Positions 1-8,521 are shown, counted from the first letter of the stretch. The stretch: 18,836 nucleotides of DNA from an uncultured Eubacteriales bacterium (GCA_934457415.1 CAKSHM010000014.1:1-18836), one strand, 5' to 3'. Notes: generated by a model not told the origin, from the sequence alone. A program made the numbers and translations.

Positions 1-983
1 GCACCGATAATTATTCCGTTAAACTTCCAGTCGTTTTCGCGTTTAACATCCGTTGTTACTTCTACAACGGTATCGTCCGATGAGGTATTTCCGTTATTAT
101 CGGGACTGCTTTCCGTTGCCGTGCCGTCGTTTTCAGAAGCTGCATCGGACACGGTACCCGATTTATTTTCGGCAGAAGAAGTACTGCCCGGCTTCTTCAC
201 GGCTGTATTTCCGCCGCTGTTTCCTGAAGAAGTATTGGAGCTGCTGCCTGATGTTCCTCCGCCCGACTGCGGTGTGACATATTCGTTTACAAGCAAGTAA
301 CCCAGCGCACATGCCCAGTTTTCATAACGAGGCTCCCAGAAGTTACTCGCGCTGTTGTAATCTGCGCCGTTTAAAAAACGGATGCGCAAATATCTGGCGT
401 TGGTCGGAATATTTTTCCCGCGGAAATAGCAGTAGGTCGAGCCCTCTGCCGCAGGCATATCGCGCATATCCTTGTAATTAAGAGTTTTCCATCCGCCGGC
501 TGCGGTAGTGGAGTAGGCAATTTCAAGCGGAGGATTTTCCTCCATGCCCCAGGCTCCCGCCCAGTTTCCCGCACCGGCAATTCCCATAAATTCAAAGTCC
601 TTAAAGCCGTTTTTAAATTCGTAAATCAGTTCCAGCTCGCAGGCAACATAGTTTTTCATAAGGGTTTGCGTGCGTGAGTAGTCATTGCCGAAAACCTCTT
701 TAAACAGTTTCATTGTCTTATTGGTTTTAAAAGCGGCAAGCGCTCGCTTATCGGAACTTATCCCAAAAACACCGCCGTTTGCCATAACCTGCGCTTCGGT
801 TAAATCATAATTTGCGGGAAGAATTGTTTTGACGCTGTAAGCCATGGGAAACGCCGAATTCTCCATTGGGTCTAAAAACCTTTTGGTTTGTGCTGCAGCC
901 GAAGTGCCGAGCGTAGGCAAAAATGCCGTGAGCATTGCCGCTGCACACAATAATGCCGAAATTTTGCAAACAAATTTTTTCAT
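1..983 (-). CDS. Secreted protein with beta-sandwich-like domain, 3' end outside window
   Basis: The frame is open from an ATG at 983-981 to the window edge, giving at least 327 residues. It begins with a classic signal peptide (MKKF, hydrophobic core, likely cut near SAAA at about residue 30). Residues 35-220 form a Trp/Tyr-rich region ending in a NARYLRIRF-like stretch, which resembles galactose-binding or discoidin-like beta sandwiches. Residues 225-310 are a low-complexity Ser/Gly/Thr/Asp linker. The last visible residues (FNGIIIG) may begin a membrane anchor. The start overlaps the stop of the upstream gene by four bases (ATGA), with a GGGGAAAG ribosome site inside that gene, so translation is probably coupled. 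I see no catalytic motif. Surface display and glycan binding are inferences. Confidence 0.8.
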   Translation of the reverse strand, partial: MKKFVCKISALLCAAAMLTAFLPTLGTSAAAQTKRFLDPMENSAFPMAYSVKTILPANYDLTEAQVMANGGVFGISSDKRALAAFKTNKTMKLFKEVFGNDYSRTQTLMKNYVACELELIYEFKNGFKDFEFMGIAGAGNWAGAWGMEENPPLEIAYSTTAAGGWKTLNYKDMRDMPAAEGSTYCYFRGKNIPTNARYLRIRFLNGADYNSASNFWEPRYENWACALGYLLVNEYVTPQSGGGTSGSSSNTSSGNSGGNTAVKKPGSTSSAENKSGTVSDAASENDGTATESSPDNNGNTSSDDTVVEVTTDVKRENDWKFNGIIIG

Positions 984-3900
984 CTTTCTTTCCCCTTTTT
1001 CATTTTAAAGGTAAGTACCGCCAGCATCGTTATCGAGGCGAGATTAAGTATTATCGGAAAAGCAATGCTCTTTTCACCCGTCAACGGCGATCTGTTCGGC
1101 GCTGCCGATACATTTACGATATTCTTTTCGCAAAGCATATACTCTCCTCCGTTGTTTATAAGTAATGTTACAGAGTTATTGCGAACCGTGCTGAAATCCG
1201 ACTGTAAGTTAAAGTCTTTGTTTACCGCGAAATTATAAAGCTCGTTTTTATCCGTAGCAAACAGGCTGTTTTTGCCGTTAAGCATTAAAATAAGATATGA
1301 AGAAACGCGATTCTCCTTATTCATTCCGTAAAAAAGCTTTTTGGCAGCTCCGAGCGCTTTTTTCTGCGCTGCGGTGAGCTTTGGCTCAGCGGCGGAAAGC
1401 GACGTATCAAACGGGGCTGATGTATCGGTCAGGTCTTTACTTTGTAAAACTATGCTGTAGATCAGCTCATTTTCCTTATCATTATAAATATTAACCCTTA
1501 TATCGCAGCTGTTATTCTTTGCAGCAGCAAGCAATTTCGCAGGCAGCTTTTGAGCGGCGGTAAGGTTTATTTCAATAAGGGACGAAGGATTCTCCGCAAT
1601 ATAAGACAGTATCATATCAAGCGGCAGTTCTTCAGTATACAATCCGTTTGCAATTGCCAGTGCATAGTAGCTGTTTTCCGCATTTACAAGCGCGGCGTAT
1701 TCTGTTACAAGCGAGCGCTGACGATCGGTAAGCGCTTCATATGCCGAGCGCGCCGATTTAATCGTGTCAAGGCTTTTAAGAGTTACCGTTCCTATGGCGC
1801 GTATCTTTTTGTCAACTGCCGCCGCGGCCTTTTCATCGGCTTTCAGCTTATCTGTATCCTCATATCCCGGGTATTCTTTCCCTGCGGCATTAAATGTGCA
1901 CAAGTCAACCTTTAAGCTATCGCCGTCAGCCGCATTTTGAGGAACAAACCTTATTCCTGTTATGGTGAGCGAACCGTTATTTGCAAGCTGAGAAAGCTTT
2001 TCGATATTTTTAAGATCAATTACCTGTTCGCTCTTGCCCTTTTGCAAAATGCCCAGCTTTACATATTTCACGGCACCGCCCGAGCGTATTCCGAGCAGGA
2101 TATCAGCCGCAAATTCGCTGTCGGTTTTGAGATACAGAGTATTTGCACCCTGCAGATTTATTCTTACCGACGTTCCGTTTGATGTAATATCAGAAACCTC
2201 GGCTGCATTATTCACAGTAGCGCACCAATCGTTATCGGTATTTATTTCTACCGTAGCCGCTCTATCGGATATGTTTATCTGTTTTTTGCCGTTAAGCCAC
2301 TTATCTACCTGCTCAGGCTCAAACCATGTCGGTGTAATTTCCCTTACAGTATCCTGCCCGCCGTAGCCCGGATAATAAGCGTCTTCGGAATCAAACAGGA
2401 ATCGCTCAACCGTAAAGCAGTTTCCCTTGGTTGTGGCAAATTCGAAAATAAGGCCCGAAACTGTAAGCTTATTTTCGTCATCACTGATTGAGAGCAGCTC
2501 CGAATTATCCGAAATATTAAAGGATCCGGAATTTTTACCCGCCGTAAGCGTACCTACGGGTACTGCGGCGTAGCTGCTGTTTTCGGTTCCCGTTTTAACT
2601 TTAAGTTTTATTTTAAGTTCAAACTGGGTATCGATTTTATAGAAAAGCTCGGTTTGCTCATCTAAATCTATAAGGCAGTGGAAATCACTGTTGTTATGCT
2701 GCGTTTCAATGCGCATGCACCATTCCTGATCAACGCGGGCAGTCCAATATTTATCGGTCGCATCAAGTGCAAAACGGTCCTGATCGTCGCTGCCGTAGCG
2801 CCAGTCCCAGTTATACCAGCAGGTTGTCAGCGTATCCGGCGAAAACCAGTTGGGAATTACCGGCTTTGCATCCTCCGACGGCAATTTGATAATATTGCTC
2901 ACCGCAAGACTTCCGGAAATCGACCAATATCCGTTTTCATCAATATAGCGGGCAAAAAGCTCAATATTTTTCTTAATTGTAACTGCGCCCGAATATGTCT
3001 GCCATTCGCCGTGTCTGCCTATTCTGTACTGTGTAAGTTTCGCTGTTTCGGGTACTCCCGAAACAGTTATTTTAACGGAATCGGTCATTTCCTTTGTGTT
3101 TGAGGTAATGGTCGGTGCCGCAGGCCTCATCACCGATTCAAGGTCGATAGCAAAATTCATATCACCAAAATCCATTGTGCGGAAATAAATATTCTTGCCT
3201 GTCGGATCATCCTGCGGAATAAGGCGGAAGCCGTAAACCGAAATTGAATTATTTTTAATGTGAGGTGCCAGCGCCGCAATATCGGAAATTCTGAATTTTT
3301 CGTTTACATTGCCGCTGTACAGCTTATCGCTGATTTTTATACCGTTATTGCCCTCCGAGCTGCCTGATACAAGCAAATAAAGTTCACACGGCACCTCCGT
3401 ATCAAATCGCGCATAGAAATACGGGTCGGTTTTTAAATCAACCGTATAGCCGGTTGCCATATAGCGTAAATCCTCAAAATCGCCCTTGAAGTTAAGTTTT
3501 ACTCCGCCTTTTGAGTCTCCCTCTTCGGATATGCGCGACATATCCGAATCACTCATATTCCAATTCCAGCTCCACCAAGCGGTGGGGGTATGATTTAATA
3601 TCCACGATTCCGCATGCTTTACGACTGTGGGTACATACGGTTCTTTATTTAAAGAAAGCGTAAATTTACTTACTTTTACGGTATCAGAGTTTTGAAAGCC
3701 ATGGGTTTTAAACCCGAAGCCGGCAATCAGTAGGCTGTTTTCCGAATTGCACATTTTCATAAGCTCTGCACTTGAACGCAGATCAAGTGAATCTTTCCAT
3801 TCACCCTTATCCATGCTTTTAAGCGGAATAAATGTGCGTGTGTTGTAGTCCACGGCTCCGTTCACAATACGGTAAACCTGCGCATAAAGTGTGATTGGAC

Positions 3901-5287
3901 GAGATACCGTGATATCAAAATTCACCGTATTATATTCATTTAAATTAACGGTAAGCCCCGGTCCGTTGCAATCAATCCTGCCGTTTCCGTTGCCGTCCCC
4001 GCTCCAGCCGAGTCTGTAAGTCCAGCTGTCGGCGGTGTTTTCAATAAACCACGCGTCCCCTGCGTCCGCATAGGAGCGGTTTGAATTTCCATCCCACCAG
4101 TTATTGTTATTGGATGATGTGAACCAGCGGGAAATACCGTCAATTTCCTGCGCAGCAACACTCTTTACAATTGAAAACGCAGTAACGTCGATCGTATCAC
4201 CGTATCCAAATGACTTTGTTTTAAAGCCGAAACCTGAAATATGTATTTTCTTGTCGGCAGTCAAGCGGGATACAAATTCGCTGCTTTTCAACAAATCTAC
4301 GCTTTCGGTTGTCTCTCCTGCCGCAATATCCGCAAGCTTTATAAACGAACGGGTATTTTCGTCAGGTGTACCGTCTTTTTTAAGATTATATGTCTGAACC
4401 CAAAGCTCGACAGGCTTTGAAGCTTTAACTGTATAATCAACACGGTTTGTTTCATTTAAATCGACTGTGAGTCCTGGACCGTTGCAGTCAAGCCTGCCGT
4501 TTCCGTTGCCGTCCCCGCTCCAGCGGTGATAATACTGCCAGCCGCCGTTCGGATGATTTATTAAAAATCCTCCGTCGGGTCCGTTCAATCCGCTGCCGCA
4601 ATTTCCGTCCCACCACTTGCCGTCATTTGCCGCAGTAAACCATTGGGACATACCGTCAATTTCCTGCGCAGCAACGCTTTTTACAATTGAAAACGCAGTA
4701 ACGTCGATCGTATCACCGTATCCAAATGACTTTGTTTTAAAGCCGAAACCTGAAATATGTATTTTCTTGTCGGCAGTCAAGCGGGATACAAATTCGCTGC
4801 TTTTCAACAAATCTACGCTTTCGGTTGTCTCTCCTGCCGCAATATCCGCAAGCTTTATAAACGAACGGGTATTTTCGTCAGGTGTACCGTCTTTTTTAAG
4901 ATTATATGTCTGAACCCAAAGCTCGACAGGCTTTGAAGCTTTAACTGTATAATCAACACGGTTTGTTTCATTTAAATCGACTGTGAGTCCTGGACCGTTG
5001 CAGTCAAGCCTGCCGTTTCCGTTGCCGTCCCCGCTCCAGCGGTGATAATACTGCCAGCCGCCGTTCGGATGATTTATTAAAAATCCTCCGTCGGGTCCGT
5101 TCAATCCGCTGCCGCAATTTCCGTCCCACCACTTGCCGTCATTTGCCGCAGAGAACCAGTGGCTAAAAAAATCTGTACTTTCTGCTTTAGCTTTTACGGC
5201 CGACAGGCTGCTGTATGTGCAGCCGGCTATCACGCAGCAAAGGCACAGTGCAAGTGCGCGTTTAAAAAATACTGCCTGTTTGCTCAT
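980..5287 (-). CDS. Large multi-module surface protein with tandem Trp-rich modules and variant sortase signal
   Basis: This 1435-residue exported protein has an N-terminal signal (residues 1-36) with both a lipobox-like IAGC (Cys23) and an AKA-type signal peptidase I site near residue 35. About six related beta-sandwich-like modules start near residues 44, 216, 388, 560, 812 and 986. The first three contain WFxxxNxxxWWDGN and a calcium-loop-like GDGNGNGR[LI]DCNGPG. Residues 718-795 resemble an OmpL47/chitobiase-type Ig domain. Residues 1145-1215 are a helical domain (DRQRSLVTEYAAL style) common in clostridial surface proteins. The C-terminus is SPLTGE (from residue 1400), a hydrophobic stretch and KMKKGKER, which fits a non-canonical sortase signal. 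The ATG at 5287 has a strong GGAGG site and lies 26 bases inside the upstream gene. Glycan binding is inferred from module style and neighbours; no enzyme motif is visible. Confidence 0.85.
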   Translation of the reverse strand: MSKQAVFFKRALALCLCCVIAGCTYSSLSAVKAKAESTDFFSHWFSAANDGKWWDGNCGSGLNGPDGGFLINHPNGGWQYYHRWSGDGNGNGRLDCNGPGLTVDLNETNRVDYTVKASKPVELWVQTYNLKKDGTPDENTRSFIKLADIAAGETTESVDLLKSSEFVSRLTADKKIHISGFGFKTKSFGYGDTIDVTAFSIVKSVAAQEIDGMSQWFTAANDGKWWDGNCGSGLNGPDGGFLINHPNGGWQYYHRWSGDGNGNGRLDCNGPGLTVDLNETNRVDYTVKASKPVELWVQTYNLKKDGTPDENTRSFIKLADIAAGETTESVDLLKSSEFVSRLTADKKIHISGFGFKTKSFGYGDTIDVTAFSIVKSVAAQEIDGISRWFTSSNNNNWWDGNSNRSYADAGDAWFIENTADSWTYRLGWSGDGNGNGRIDCNGPGLTVNLNEYNTVNFDITVSRPITLYAQVYRIVNGAVDYNTRTFIPLKSMDKGEWKDSLDLRSSAELMKMCNSENSLLIAGFGFKTHGFQNSDTVKVSKFTLSLNKEPYVPTVVKHAESWILNHTPTAWWSWNWNMSDSDMSRISEEGDSKGGVKLNFKGDFEDLRYMATGYTVDLKTDPYFYARFDTEVPCELYLLVSGSSEGNNGIKISDKLYSGNVNEKFRISDIAALAPHIKNNSISVYGFRLIPQDDPTGKNIYFRTMDFGDMNFAIDLESVMRPAAPTITSNTKEMTDSVKITVSGVPETAKLTQYRIGRHGEWQTYSGAVTIKKNIELFARYIDENGYWSISGSLAVSNIIKLPSEDAKPVIPNWFSPDTLTTCWYNWDWRYGSDDQDRFALDATDKYWTARVDQEWCMRIETQHNNSDFHCLIDLDEQTELFYKIDTQFELKIKLKVKTGTENSSYAAVPVGTLTAGKNSGSFNISDNSELLSISDDENKLTVSGLIFEFATTKGNCFTVERFLFDSEDAYYPGYGGQDTVREITPTWFEPEQVDKWLNGKKQINISDRAATVEINTDNDWCATVNNAAEVSDITSNGTSVRINLQGANTLYLKTDSEFAADILLGIRSGGAVKYVKLGILQKGKSEQVIDLKNIEKLSQLANNGSLTITGIRFVPQNAADGDSLKVDLCTFNAAGKEYPGYEDTDKLKADEKAAAAVDKKIRAIGTVTLKSLDTIKSARSAYEALTDRQRSLVTEYAALVNAENSYYALAIANGLYTEELPLDMILSYIAENPSSLIEINLTAAQKLPAKLLAAAKNNSCDIRVNIYNDKENELIYSIVLQSKDLTDTSAPFDTSLSAAEPKLTAAQKKALGAAKKLFYGMNKENRVSSYLILMLNGKNSLFATDKNELYNFAVNKDFNLQSDFSTVRNNSVTLLINNGGEYMLCEKNIVNVSAAPNRSPLTGEKSIAFPIILNLASITMLAVLTFKMKKGKER
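4120..5151 (-). repeat. Two tandem copies of a 516-bp unit inside the surface-protein gene
   Basis: Bases 4680-5151 match 4164-4635 base for base by eye (472 bp). The period is 516 bp, or 172 codons, so the reading frame is kept. The flanking part of each unit differs by only a few bases. A third, clearly diverged module lies just downstream in the gene (starting near 4126 and continuing leftward). This is a recent in-frame module duplication or gene conversion. Confidence 0.95.
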
Positions 5288-6605
5288 TTTCGTTTCCTCC
5301 GGTTTGTTTTATTATAAGGTATTTGCATTTATCAAACGGTACATCTTTGAGTGGAGAGAAAGATGTATCATTTAAATTTTCATATTTGTAGCTGCCGCCG
5401 AAGCTATTACCCGTAAACCTCGGCGGAGTATTGAAAAATCGGTTCTCACCGTCGGTATTCATATAAATATAATTTTCAAAAACCGTTACGTTTTCAGGTC
5501 CACCTCCTGTTTCGCCCCACTGATATGTTCCGATTAAGCGCGTATGAATATTTTTTTCAACCAAAATGCTGTTGTTTGAAATTTTTATATTCTTAATCGG
5601 CCCCGAAAGCGTGAATATTTGCCCCGAATCGTCAATGCTGATATTTCGTTCCACGGTAATTCCGTTGTTGTAACCGCCGATATCACCCGAAGTGCAAAGC
5701 AATATAAACCCGCCGTCATTGTGATGACTTAAATTATCGGCAACAACCGTATCGGTGCAGTTTATATCTACATCGTAGCCCTGACCGTCGCCCGCTATGA
5801 GCACACAGCCGAAAGCCTCATTTTCACGCATTACCGCATTTTGCGAATTGTGCGGCCAAATTCCTGCGTAGGGCGTATTCCCCGCAAAGCAGCACATTGC
5901 CACGGTATTGTGTTCAATAATCGGGCTTTCCGCACAGGACTGAAAAATTCCGTCGCCTCCGCAGCGGGCAATATAGTTATCCGTAATGCGGATATTATGT
6001 GACGGTGTATACGGCAGATCTGTCCAGTCAATACCCACTCTGTAGCTATAAGCGGAGGAAAATGTAATTCCCTGCGCTCCTGTATCGCACACGGTGCAGC
6101 CGGTAACCGTCACGCCGTCAAAGCTTACCGGTGAGTCGGCAGGGTCGCACCAAACTATTATTCCGCCCGCCTCTCTTCCGAAAGTTGTTACTATATTATG
6201 TACATAAAGATTTTTAATGGTAATTCCGCGATATTCTCCGCCATTTTCCCCGCAGCATACGAAAACTCCGCGGCGAGGAGTATATATATCTGAAGTAACA
6301 TTTATAATTTCAAGATTGCTCACTTCAATATAAGAAAGATTTCTGATCTCGACCGCATTTTCCGCTCCGTTGCCGTTAATTATGGGTAAAGGTCCTTCTC
6401 CGTAGGAGGTAATGCGAACAGGCTTATCAACCGTGCCGCCGTTTTTCGGCTTAAGCGTTCCCGTAAAAATACTGCCGCTTTTTAAAGCCACCGTCGTTCC
6501 CGGAAGAAGCTCTGACTCATTTATCCTTTCCAGGGTTGCAAAGGCGCTTGAAGGCGTCAGCCCATCGTTGCGGTCATCGCCGTTTACGGCGTCTGCAAAA
6601 TACAT
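5262..6605 (-). CDS. Right-handed parallel beta-helix protein, possible intracellular polysaccharide-acting enzyme
   Basis: This 447-residue protein opens with YFADAVNGDDRNDGL, followed by PGTTVALKSGSIF and repeated short strands such as VEIRNLSYIEVSNLEI, GITIKNLYVHNI and NIRITDNYI. These are the hallmarks of the pectate-lyase-like/parallel beta-helix superfamily with a DUF1565-type N-terminus. Such folds occur in lyases, glycosidases, epimerases and bacteriophage depolymerases, and I cannot choose between them. There is no signal peptide, so it should be cytoplasmic. An ATG at 6605 is preferred over a GTG nine bases upstream, because the ribosome site GGAGGTGAG overlaps that GTG and sits eight bases before the ATG. 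It is first in the minus-strand operon, and its 3' end overlaps the next gene by 26 bases. Confidence 0.85.
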   Translation of the reverse strand: MYFADAVNGDDRNDGLTPSSAFATLERINESELLPGTTVALKSGSIFTGTLKPKNGGTVDKPVRITSYGEGPLPIINGNGAENAVEIRNLSYIEVSNLEIINVTSDIYTPRRGVFVCCGENGGEYRGITIKNLYVHNIVTTFGREAGGIIVWCDPADSPVSFDGVTVTGCTVCDTGAQGITFSSAYSYRVGIDWTDLPYTPSHNIRITDNYIARCGGDGIFQSCAESPIIEHNTVAMCCFAGNTPYAGIWPHNSQNAVMRENEAFGCVLIAGDGQGYDVDINCTDTVVADNLSHHNDGGFILLCTSGDIGGYNNGITVERNISIDDSGQIFTLSGPIKNIKISNNSILVEKNIHTRLIGTYQWGETGGGPENVTVFENYIYMNTDGENRFFNTPPRFTGNSFGGSYKYENLNDTSFSPLKDVPFDKCKYLIIKQTGGNENEQTGSIF

Positions 6606-6634
6606 TTTTCTCACCTCCGTTTTTTTACAATTTC

Positions 6635-6663
6635 ATCATATTACAAACTTCTTTAAATTTCAA
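6635..6663 (-). promoter_or_regulatory. Sigma-A type promoter for the beta-helix/surface-protein operon
   Basis: On the minus strand, TTGAAA (6663-6658), a 17-base spacer and TATGAT (6640-6635) each match the housekeeping consensus at five of six positions. Transcription would start near 6628, leaving a leader of about 20 bases with the ribosome site. Motif-based only. Confidence 0.6.
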
Positions 6664-6679
6664 TCCGCCGTTTTCTTCC

Positions 6680-6737
6680 AATATACCGTTTTCCGCATTT
6701 TCCAAACAATGGTATGCGTAATATACCGTTTTCCGCA
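6680..6737. promoter_or_regulatory. Exact 18-base direct repeat between divergent promoters, candidate operator
   Basis: AATATACCGTTTTCCGCA occurs at 6680-6697 and again at 6720-6737, 40 bases apart start to start. The core CCGTTTT also occurs at 6668 and 6747. The repeats lie upstream of the -35 of both promoters (17 bases from the minus one, about 40 from the plus one), which fits an activator such as an AraC-type protein. The regulator is not identified. Confidence 0.55.
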
Positions 6738-6776
6738 CTGTTTATGCCGTTTTAAATATTTTGCGAATATTTGATA

Positions 6777-6805
6777 TTGCAAGGCAAAATGTTTTTTGAT
6801 ATCAT
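6777..6805 (+). promoter_or_regulatory. Extended -10 promoter for the GH123-like gene
   Basis: TTGCAA (6777-6782), a 17-base spacer and TATCAT (6800-6805) preceded by TGA give an extended -10. The leader would be about 25 bases and contains the GGGGTGAT ribosome site. Motif-based only. Confidence 0.5.
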
Positions 6806-6834
6806 ACATTTAAAGTATTATTGGGGTGATTTAT

Positions 6835-8481
6835 ATGAATATAACAGCTTGTTGGGTTTCTTCACTGGAAAAAATTCTTCCGGAACAATCGCCGATCGGG
6901 CATGAAATTTCAGGCGGCTCCGCTCTGTGCGGAGAGCGTTTCAATGTTCAGTTGGCTTTTCGCGCCGACGACGGATTGCGTGACGATTTTTTTATTGAAT
7001 GGGAAAGTGATTTAAAAGAAAGCATTCGCTGCTATCAGGTGCAAAGCGTACCGGTACGCCTTGTAAAATATAAATGGGCAGACAATGATTTTCTTTCTGA
7101 TAAGCCCGGACTTTACCCTGACTTGCTTGAAATATGCAACGGCAGAGCCGAATACACGCCCGGTTTTTGGAGCTGTCTGTGGTTTGAAATAACCGTACCG
7201 GAAAACGCGTGTGCGGGCGAGCATTGCCTGATTGTCAGATTAACAAATGAAACAGACCCTGAATGTACCGCTGAGGCAAGCTTTTCATTAAATGTAATTC
7301 CCGCCGCCCTGCCTCCGCAGCGGCTTATACATACCGAATGGTTTCATTGCGACAGTCTTGCGGTATACTACGGAACGGAAGTTTTCAGCGAACGGCACTG
7401 GGAAATAATAGGTAATTACATCCGTCAGGCTGCGTATTACGGTGTCAATATGCTGCTTACTCCGCTTTTTACTCCCCCTATTGATACCGCAAAAGGTGCA
7501 GAAAGACCCACCGTTCAGCTTGTTGATATTTATTATTCCGCAGACGGATATTCATTTGATTTTTCAAAGCTTGAGCGTTTTATTAAGCTGGCACTTGACT
7601 GCAAAATTGAATATTTTGAATTCCCGCACCTTTTCACACAATGGGGCAGCGAGCATGCGCCCAAAATCATTGTTACACAAAACGGCAAATCATATCGCCG
7701 CTTCGGCTGGGAAACAAACTCCGATTCACCTGAATATGCCGAGTTTTTACAAAGCTTCCTGCCGGCGGTTAAATCCTTTATGAAAGAAAAAAAGCTTTTG
7801 GATAATTGCCTGTTTCATATTTCAGATGAGCCTGACGAAAAGCATATTGAAAGCTACCGAAAAGCGGTACAGACCGTTCTTCCGCTGCTGAAAGACTGCA
7901 AAACCATAGACGCACTTTCGGAATATTCTTTCTACAGCGAGGGCTTGGTTGATACACCCATACCGGATAATGAGCATGCCGAAGAGTTTTACCGCAAGGG
8001 AGTATCCGAGCGGTGGGTTTACTACTGCTGCGGCCAGTTAAACCGTGTTTGCAACCGAATGATTGCTATGCCCTCTTACCGTAACCGTGCACTTGGTCTG
8101 CAGCTTTTCCGCTATCAAATTACAGGTTTTTTGCATTGGGGCTATAATTATTGGTTTAACTATCTGTCAAGAAAACCTATTAACCCGTTTTTCACAACCG
8201 ATGCCGGACAAAATTTCCCCGCAGGCGATCCGTTTTTAGTTTATCCCGGAAAAGACGGGTGTCCTATGCCCTCAATCCGTCAGCTTGTATTGTTTGACGC
8301 ATTACAGGATCTGCGCGCGCTGCAGCTTTTAGCCGAATCAGAGGGCTTTGAAAAGACCGCTGAATGGCTCGAAAGCGAAATCGGTTATAAAATTTCATTC
8401 ACTGATTATCCGCACAGCACAAAATATTTTTACGAGCTGCGTGAAGCTATAAACCGCCGTATTTGCGAAACAATTCAATAA
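6835..8481 (+). CDS. GH123-like (DUF4091) glycosidase, cytoplasmic
   Basis: This 548-residue protein has an N-terminal beta domain (residues 1-155) followed by a barrel-type catalytic region. It shows family features: LLTPLFTPP near 205, ERPTVQLVD soon after, the acidic pair Asp331-Glu332 in HISDEP, HWGYNYW near 440, and GDPFLVYPG near 465 followed by PSIR and an ALQDLRAL helix. In characterised GH123 beta-N-acetylgalactosaminidases an Asp-Glu pair supports a substrate-assisted retaining mechanism, so this protein has the needed residues. The substrate is uncertain because many family members are untested. There is no signal peptide, so it would act on imported oligosaccharides. The ATG at 6835 is preferred over a GTG at 6826, which lies within the GGGGTGAT ribosome site. 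It is divergent from the beta-helix operon and shares its control region. Confidence 0.85.
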   Translation: MNITACWVSSLEKILPEQSPIGHEISGGSALCGERFNVQLAFRADDGLRDDFFIEWESDLKESIRCYQVQSVPVRLVKYKWADNDFLSDKPGLYPDLLEICNGRAEYTPGFWSCLWFEITVPENACAGEHCLIVRLTNETDPECTAEASFSLNVIPAALPPQRLIHTEWFHCDSLAVYYGTEVFSERHWEIIGNYIRQAAYYGVNMLLTPLFTPPIDTAKGAERPTVQLVDIYYSADGYSFDFSKLERFIKLALDCKIEYFEFPHLFTQWGSEHAPKIIVTQNGKSYRRFGWETNSDSPEYAEFLQSFLPAVKSFMKEKKLLDNCLFHISDEPDEKHIESYRKAVQTVLPLLKDCKTIDALSEYSFYSEGLVDTPIPDNEHAEEFYRKGVSERWVYYCCGQLNRVCNRMIAMPSYRNRALGLQLFRYQITGFLHWGYNYWFNYLSRKPINPFFTTDAGQNFPAGDPFLVYPGKDGCPMPSIRQLVLFDALQDLRALQLLAESEGFEKTAEWLESEIGYKISFTDYPHSTKYFYELREAINRRICETIQ

Positions 8482-8486
8482 AGCAG

Positions 8487-8515
8487 TTACAAACATACGC
8501 TTTTTTTGATATAAT
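8487..8515 (+). promoter_or_regulatory. Orphan promoter downstream of the GH123-like gene
   Basis: TTACAA (8487-8492), a 17-base spacer and a perfect TATAAT (8510-8515) with an upstream TGA form an extended -10. No gene follows on the plus strand; a terminator lies about 105 bases on. AT-rich sequence can produce such matches by chance. Confidence 0.4.
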
Positions 8516-8521
8516 ATTGTG

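Noticed and set aside
4104..4913. Two near-identical plus-strand open frames that look like a duplicated small gene
   Set aside because: They are antisense shadows of the 516-bp repeat in the surface-protein gene.
3950..5150. Dockerin domains and a cellulosome role
   Set aside because: Only one calcium-like loop occurs per 172-residue module, without the paired loop-helix repeats of dockerin.
4120..5151. CRISPR array or other repeat-spacer structure
   Set aside because: The unit is 516 bp, in frame and protein-coding, with no short repeat-spacer pattern.
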